From NCBI GenBank assembly GCA_028577615.1, contig JAJSDU010000004.1:54653-118652 (forward strand): 64,000 nt of DNA, given 5' to 3'. Positions 59,926 through 64,000 of the stretch are shown piece after piece. Source of the DNA: Nitrosomonas sp. Its GTDB lineage: Bacteria > Pseudomonadota > Gammaproteobacteria > Burkholderiales > Nitrosomonadaceae. A model generated the notes under the pieces. It had not been told where the DNA came from. It did no database searches and saw only the letters and a program-made list of their open reading frames with translations. A program made the position numbers and the translations under genes. Positions within the stretch are counted from its first letter, which is position 1, and every line of letters starts with the position of its first letter.

Positions 59926-61449
59926 ATGGAAAAATACTCCACGCGTTGTATGCAAATGTTAAAAGACTGGCGTGAAGGCATACTGCCGCCGGTATTTTTT
60001 ACCGCTGCTGCGCTCAGCGTTGCATTCATCCTTTTTGCCGGAATCTGGAGTCAGGCTGCCGCGCGGTTATTCGGCAGCGCGCTCTCTGCAATCACGCAGC
60101 ATTTTGACTGGTTTTATATTGCCATCACGGCAGCGTTGGTCGTCTGTGCGCTCTGGCTGCTGTTCAGCCGCTACGGCTGCCTGCGGCTTGGCAAGCCGGA
60201 TGATCAACCGCAGTTTTCATACACCGCCTGGCTGGCCATGCTGTTTGCCGCAGGCATGGGCATGGGGCTGGTGTTCTGGGGCGTAGCGGAACCGCTTTAT
60301 CATTATCATGAACCGCCAACAGCTGATCCGCTCAGCCGCGAGGCTGCTGCGGAAGCCCTGCGTTTCAGCTTCTTCCACTGGGGATTGCATCCCTGGGCGA
60401 TTTACGTCGTTTTTGGATTGTCTATCGGGCTGCTGCATTACCGGCATGATTTGCCACTGGCGCCACGGACATTGCTGTATCCGCTTTTCGGGGCGCGCGT
60501 GCATGGCTGGCTGGGACATGCAACCGATGCATTCTGTACCGTCGGCACACTGCTTGGCGTTGCCACTTCGCTTGGGCTAGGTGCAATGCAGATCAACGCG
60601 GGGTTGAGTCATATAGCTGCTGTGGATTATTCAACTTCGGTGCAGGTATGGATTATTGCGCTGATAACCGCTGCGGCCACTTTTTCCACGGCCAGCGGCG
60701 TGTCAAAAGGCATTCGTTACCTGAGCATACTGAACTGTTTCCTGATGAGTCTGTTTCTGGTTTTCGTGTTTGTCGCCGGGCCAACCCTTTATCAGATCGC
60801 CGCTTTCTTCTCGACGCTTGCCGATTATGTGCAGAAATTCGTGCCTGCCAGTTTGTGGCTGGACAATCGACCGGATAGCGACTGGCAATCGCAATGGACA
60901 TTATTCTTCTGGGGATGGTGGTTCTCATGGGCGCCCTTCGTTGGCATTTTTGTCGCGCGCATATCCAAAGGACGTACCATTCGGGAATTTGTCGGATTTG
61001 TATTACTCATTCCGTCACTCGTCAATTTCGTGTGGTTTGCGGTGTTCGGCGGCACGGGACTTTACATGGAGAAACATTATGGCAGCATGGCGGAGCCAGT
61101 CATGGACAATGTCGCCCTGTCGCTGCACATTCTGCTGGATCACTTACCCTGGGCGCCGATGATGCAATGGGCCGGAATTGTACTGGCGGTTATTTTTTTT
61201 ATTACGTCCTCTGATTCCGGTTCATTTGTCGACGACATGATCACAACCGGCGGCAATCCTAACCCGCCGGTGGCCAACCGGGTTTTCTGGGGTATTTCGG
61301 AAGGCGCGGCGGCAGCCGTGCTGTTGCTGGCCGGTGGTTTACAAGCGCTCCAGGCGGTATCCATTTCAGCGGGGTTGCCGCACAGCATTCTACTGGTGCT
61401 GGGATGTATCGGGTTGATCAAGGTATTGCGCAGTGAAACACTGAAATAA
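59926..61449 (+). CDS. BCCT-family betaine/carnitine/choline transporter
   Basis: Inner-membrane symporter of 507 residues with about 12 membrane segments. Family marks are GMGMGLVFWGVAEPLYHY, FSFFHWGLHPWAIYVV, the aromatic substrate site in WWFSWAPFVGIFVARIS and FITSSDSGSFVDDM. Members take up glycine betaine, choline, carnitine or ectoine for osmoprotection; the exact one is not readable here. The ATG at 59926 is preceded by an in-frame TTG at 59920. The C-terminus is short, without the long regulatory tail of BetP. Confidence 0.92.
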   Translation: MEKYSTRCMQMLKDWREGILPPVFFTAAALSVAFILFAGIWSQAAARLFGSALSAITQHFDWFYIAITAALVVCALWLLFSRYGCLRLGKPDDQPQFSYTAWLAMLFAAGMGMGLVFWGVAEPLYHYHEPPTADPLSREAAAEALRFSFFHWGLHPWAIYVVFGLSIGLLHYRHDLPLAPRTLLYPLFGARVHGWLGHATDAFCTVGTLLGVATSLGLGAMQINAGLSHIAAVDYSTSVQVWIIALITAAATFSTASGVSKGIRYLSILNCFLMSLFLVFVFVAGPTLYQIAAFFSTLADYVQKFVPASLWLDNRPDSDWQSQWTLFFWGWWFSWAPFVGIFVARISKGRTIREFVGFVLLIPSLVNFVWFAVFGGTGLYMEKHYGSMAEPVMDNVALSLHILLDHLPWAPMMQWAGIVLAVIFFITSSDSGSFVDDMITTGGNPNPPVANRVFWGISEGAAAAVLLLAGGLQALQAVSISAGLPHSILLVLGCIGLIKVLRSETLK

Positions 61450-61571
61450 TCAACATTTCCAATAGCAGACATCCGCCATGTTCGAAAAATTAATTTTCCA
61501 TTGGATCGCCTGTTGCCATAGGGTGATGTGTTTAACGTGCTTAGTGCATTCAGTGCGTGGAAGATTGTCTG

Positions 61572-62744
61572 ATGCCTGACAACGCGTGTCCAGCGTCGCC
61601 ATTCAGCAGGAGTGTTCAGTGGGACATTTTTTGCCATGTGATCGATAATTTCGGTGATATCGGTGTGAGCTGGCGGCTTGCGCGCCAGTTGCAGCATGAT
61701 TATCGGCAAACGGTAAGATTGTGGGTGGATGACCTGAACAGTCTGGCGCGCATGGCGCCGCAGATCAAGCCCGATCTGCCGCGACAGCTTTTCCGGAACA
61801 TTGAAATCTGCCACTGGCTGTCGCCTTTTCCGGAATGCGCGCCGGGAGACGTTGTCCTGGAAATGTTTGCGTGCACGCTGCCGGACGCTTATGTCATGGC
61901 GATGACCCGCAAGTCTCGCGCGCCCGTATGGATTAACCTGGACTATCTGAGCGCCGAAGACTGGGTGCCGGCGTACCACGGACTGCGTTCGCCGCATCCG
62001 CGCCTGCCGTTGACAAAAACATTCTTTTTCCCCGGTTTCGTTCCCGGCACCGGCGGGCTGCTGCGGGAAAACGATCTTATCCGGCGCAGAGCTGACTTCG
62101 ATGAACGAAAAGCGCAGCAATTCTGGCGATCCATCGGCGCGCCCGAGCGTGCGGCGCGGGAATGCCGCGTATCGCTGTTCTGCTATGAACATGCGCCGCT
62201 GAAGGAACTGATCGCCATCTGGACGCAATCACCAACGCCGGTTTTTCTGATCGTGCCGCAAGGCCGGATCGCGGATCAGGTGGCCGCCATACTGAGCGCC
62301 CGGTTGGCGCATTCCGGTAATGTGATCACATCGGGGCGGTTATCGGTCAAAATCATCCCCTTTCTGGAGCAGACACAGTACGACACATTACTTTGGGCCT
62401 GCGACCTGAATTTCGTGCGCGGAGAGGATTCTTTCGTGCGGGCGCAATGGGCGGGAAAACCGTTTGTCTGGCATATCTATCCGCAGTCGGAACAGGCGCA
62501 CTGGAAGAAGCTCGATGCTTTTCTACGGATATATACGAAACAAATGCCGGAAAATGTGGTCTATGCCTTACGAAAATTCTGGCATGGCTGGAATGGCATG
62601 GCGGAAATCGGGCCATCGGCATGGCAGGATTACCGCGATTGCTTTCCGGTGCTGGAGGGGGGCAACGCAGCCTGGCGGCAGACGCTGGCGGCGCAGCATG
62701 ATCTGGCGTTCAATCTGGTGCAGTTTGCCGGAAATCAGCTATAA
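61572..62744 (+). CDS. earP: EF-P arginine rhamnosyltransferase EarP
   Basis: Transfers rhamnose from dTDP-rhamnose to Arg32 of elongation factor P, activating it for polyproline synthesis. 390 residues from the ATG at 61572 (an upstream GTG at 61557 is possible). N-terminal WDIFCHVIDNFGDIGVSWRLA contains the key Asp (NFGD), shown here in two parts: WDIFCHVIDNFGDIG and VSWRLARQL; C-terminal FVRGEDSFVRAQWAGKPFVWHIYP is shown as VRGEDSFVRAQWAGKP. Directly upstream of efp. Confidence 0.95.
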   Translation: MPDNACPASPFSRSVQWDIFCHVIDNFGDIGVSWRLARQLQHDYRQTVRLWVDDLNSLARMAPQIKPDLPRQLFRNIEICHWLSPFPECAPGDVVLEMFACTLPDAYVMAMTRKSRAPVWINLDYLSAEDWVPAYHGLRSPHPRLPLTKTFFFPGFVPGTGGLLRENDLIRRRADFDERKAQQFWRSIGAPERAARECRVSLFCYEHAPLKELIAIWTQSPTPVFLIVPQGRIADQVAAILSARLAHSGNVITSGRLSVKIIPFLEQTQYDTLLWACDLNFVRGEDSFVRAQWAGKPFVWHIYPQSEQAHWKKLDAFLRIYTKQMPENVVYALRKFWHGWNGMAEIGPSAWQDYRDCFPVLEGGNAAWRQTLAAQHDLAFNLVQFAGNQL

Positions 62745-62825
62745 TTCCCGTTTTTCTGAAAGCCCGCCGCGCACGGAACAGATGGCGCAATGTCTTGTTT
62801 ATAACCATTATTCGCAGGAAAAACT

Positions 62826-63389
62826 ATGAAAACCGCAATGGAACTACGCTCAGGAAATGTTGTGATGATAGGAAACGATCCTATGGTCGTACAGAAGGCT
62901 GAGTTCACAAAATCCGGACGTAACGCATCTGTGGTCAAGATGAAGCTGAAAAGCCTGTTTTCCGATTCAACCACGGAATCCGTCTATAAAGCGGATGAAA
63001 AATTCGACGTGGTTGTGCTGGATCGTCAGGACTGCACCTACAGCTACTACGCCGACCCGCTCTATGTGTTCATGGATGCCGATTATAACCAGGTCGAAGT
63101 GGAGGCGGACAACATGCAGGATGTCCTGAACTATCTCATCGACGGCATGGAAGATGTCTGCCAGGTCACGTTTTATAATGGCAAGGCCATATCGGTCGAA
63201 CTGCCGTCAACCATCGTGCGCGAGGTTGAATACACCGAACCCGCGGTGCGCGGCGACACCACCGGAAAGGTGATGAAACCGGCGCGCCTGCAGGGTACGG
63301 GTTTTGAAATTCCAGTGCCTGCCTTCGTGGAAATCGGCGACCGCATCGAAATCGACCCGCATAACAACGAATTCAGAAAACGCGTCTGA
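62826..63389 (+). CDS. efp: Elongation factor P
   Basis: Rescues ribosomes stalled at polyproline. 187 residues, three beta-barrel domains. The tip residue is Arg32 in TKSGRNAS, which is the EarP-rhamnosylated type; the lysine of the EpmA type is absent. C-terminal block [19 protein letters not shown] matches the family end. Start ATG with AGGAAAA before it. Confidence 0.98.
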   Translation: MKTAMELRSGNVVMIGNDPMVVQKAEFTKSGRNASVVKMKLKSLFSDSTTESVYKADEKFDVVVLDRQDCTYSYYADPLYVFMDADYNQVEVEADNMQDVLNYLIDGMEDVCQVTFYNGKAISVELPSTIVREVEYTEPAVRGDTTGKVMKPARLQGTGFEIPVPAFVEIGDRIEIDPHNNEFRKRV

Positions 63390-63411
63390 GTAATCCGGCG
63401 GATACGCATAG

Positions 63412-63442
63412 CAGAGGAAGCGTTGCGCTTCCTCTGTTGGTT
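63412..63442 (+). terminator. Terminator after efp
   Basis: CAGAGGAAGCG (63412-63422) and CGCTTCCTCTG (63426-63436) form a perfect 11-bp stem with loop TTG, followed by TTGGTTT. It lies 23 bp after the efp stop and would also serve the convergent HIRAN gene. Confidence 0.7.
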
Positions 63443-63464
63443 TGACGGCCGCCGCCGTGTGTTC

Positions 63465-64000
63465 TCAGACTACAGCACAGTTTGCCCTGATCAGCACATA
63501 AACAAGCGGGCGTTCCGGTTTGCCATTGCATTTTTCGACCGTGGCCGTGACACGATTAGTTTGAAGCCAGCGATGCAGTGTCGTTTTAAATGCCCGATTG
63601 ACGTAGCCGATTCTTTGGCCATGGCAGATCACTTGTAAAGCATCCTGATCAACAGGATTATCATGATCAATCTCAAAATTGACTGCATCTCCTTCATGAA
63701 TGGCTTGCACATCATTAAACACATGACGCAATCCAGCGACTTCCATCAGATAATCGCAAGGTATGCTATTTTGTGAAAAATCGGGCACCAAAGCAAAACC
63801 GTCGCTAGGCAGACGTGCACCGGTATAACCGAGCAAAGCCATATTCGAATAATTGAATGGGCAAGGCAGACGATGTTGCGCCAGGAACTCGGCAAAGTCC
63901 TCGCGGTTTCGCGGCGGCAAACGGCGCAGCAACGATTCAATCACGCCTTGGCGCACTTCGTCATCGTCAAGCCGGAAAGCCGGAAAACCTTTAAAACCGG
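63465..64000 (-). CDS. HIRAN-domain protein (5' part outside the window)
   Basis: The frame runs without a stop to the right edge of the window; the last readable codons give GFKGFPAFRLDDDEVRQG, so a GTG at 63954-63956 is not the true start. The C-terminal part (from about EVAGLRHVF) is a HIRAN domain, found in SNF2-type and other DNA-repair proteins and thought to bind DNA ends; conserved blocks are FEIDHDNPVDQDALQV, GQRIGYVNRAFKTTL and RPLVYVLIRAN. What is fused at the N-terminus cannot be seen. Confidence 0.8.
   Translation of the reverse strand, partial: GFKGFPAFRLDDDEVRQGVIESLLRRLPPRNREDFAEFLAQHRLPCPFNYSNMALLGYTGARLPSDGFALVPDFSQNSIPCDYLMEVAGLRHVFNDVQAIHEGDAVNFEIDHDNPVDQDALQVICHGQRIGYVNRAFKTTLHRWLQTNRVTATVEKCNGKPERPLVYVLIRANCAVV

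Noticed and set aside
61140-62228. Open frame of 362 codons opposite the BCCT gene and earP
   Set aside because: It spans two well-supported genes on the other strand and the gap between them; the translation has no domain-like features.

Overview
The window looks like chromosome from a betaproteobacterium, most plausibly a Nitrosomonas-type (Nitrosomonadales) organism. This rests on gene families and gene order: ilvB-ilvH-ilvC-psd-pssA-leuA, hfq-hflX-hflK-hflC-(DUF2065)-hisZ-purA, earP-efp with an arginine at EF-P position 32, lolCD, and a di-heme cytochrome c peroxidase. No ammonia-oxidation gene is present, so the genus is inference. The first 4 kb is visibly richer in A and T than the rest. 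No tRNA, rRNA, CRISPR array or complete insertion sequence was seen.

Layout. 1-3947 is the end of the ribosomal-protein/alpha operon (rpsD tail, rpoA, rplQ), then birA (frame broken at a run of ten A), coaX and the GTPase engB. 3948-4191 holds three consecutive hairpins followed by a dead start codon, which I read as a decayed IscB-type (HEARO/omega RNA) element. 4192-9286 has hemB, dsbC, a UbiH-family hydroxylase and the lipoprotein exporter genes lolC-lolD. 9537-10124 is an unknown secreted protein. 10209-15473 is a vitamin B12 uptake and salvage operon behind a cobalamin riboswitch: btuB, btuM, a corrinoid adenosyltransferase, cobQ and a wrecked cobU. 15641-20068 has housekeeping and membrane genes: a YdjM-like protein, an RsmI-like methylase, sppA, an EVE-domain protein and a TauE-like exporter.

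20071-28843 has an HD-GYP phosphodiesterase and a flagellar cluster (fliE divergent from fliFGHIJK). 28877-31968 has a two-component system and hemE. 32354-34879 is the most accessory-looking part: a glycine-zipper protein, a DUF2442 gene killed by one stop codon, a scrap resembling the 3' end of a group II intron, a higBA toxin-antitoxin pair with a candidate operator, two copies of a hairpin repeat, a REP-like palindrome, and a type IV pilin gene with a good sigma-54 promoter.

35005-40510 has glnE, a nitrilase-family amidase and tldD. 40658-47341 is the branched-chain amino acid and phosphatidylethanolamine operon ending in leuA. 47369-52148 has a TlpA-like thioredoxin, a lytic transglycosylase, proS, rppH and the cytochrome c peroxidase, whose leader carries an intrinsic terminator touching the ribosome binding site. 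52362-58818 runs hfq, hflX, hflK, hflC, a DUF2065 gene, hisZ and purA. 58938-63389 has a cytosolic thioredoxin-like protein, a BCCT transporter, earP and efp. A HIRAN-domain gene runs off the right edge.

The best leads are the orphan omega-RNA-like relic (about 4007-4120), the birA poly-A frameshift, the eroding B12 operon (BtuM with its cysteine kept, cobU dead), the attenuator-like leader of the peroxidase gene, and the 32.7-34.4 kb graveyard around higBA. I did not find a clearly new multi-gene system.
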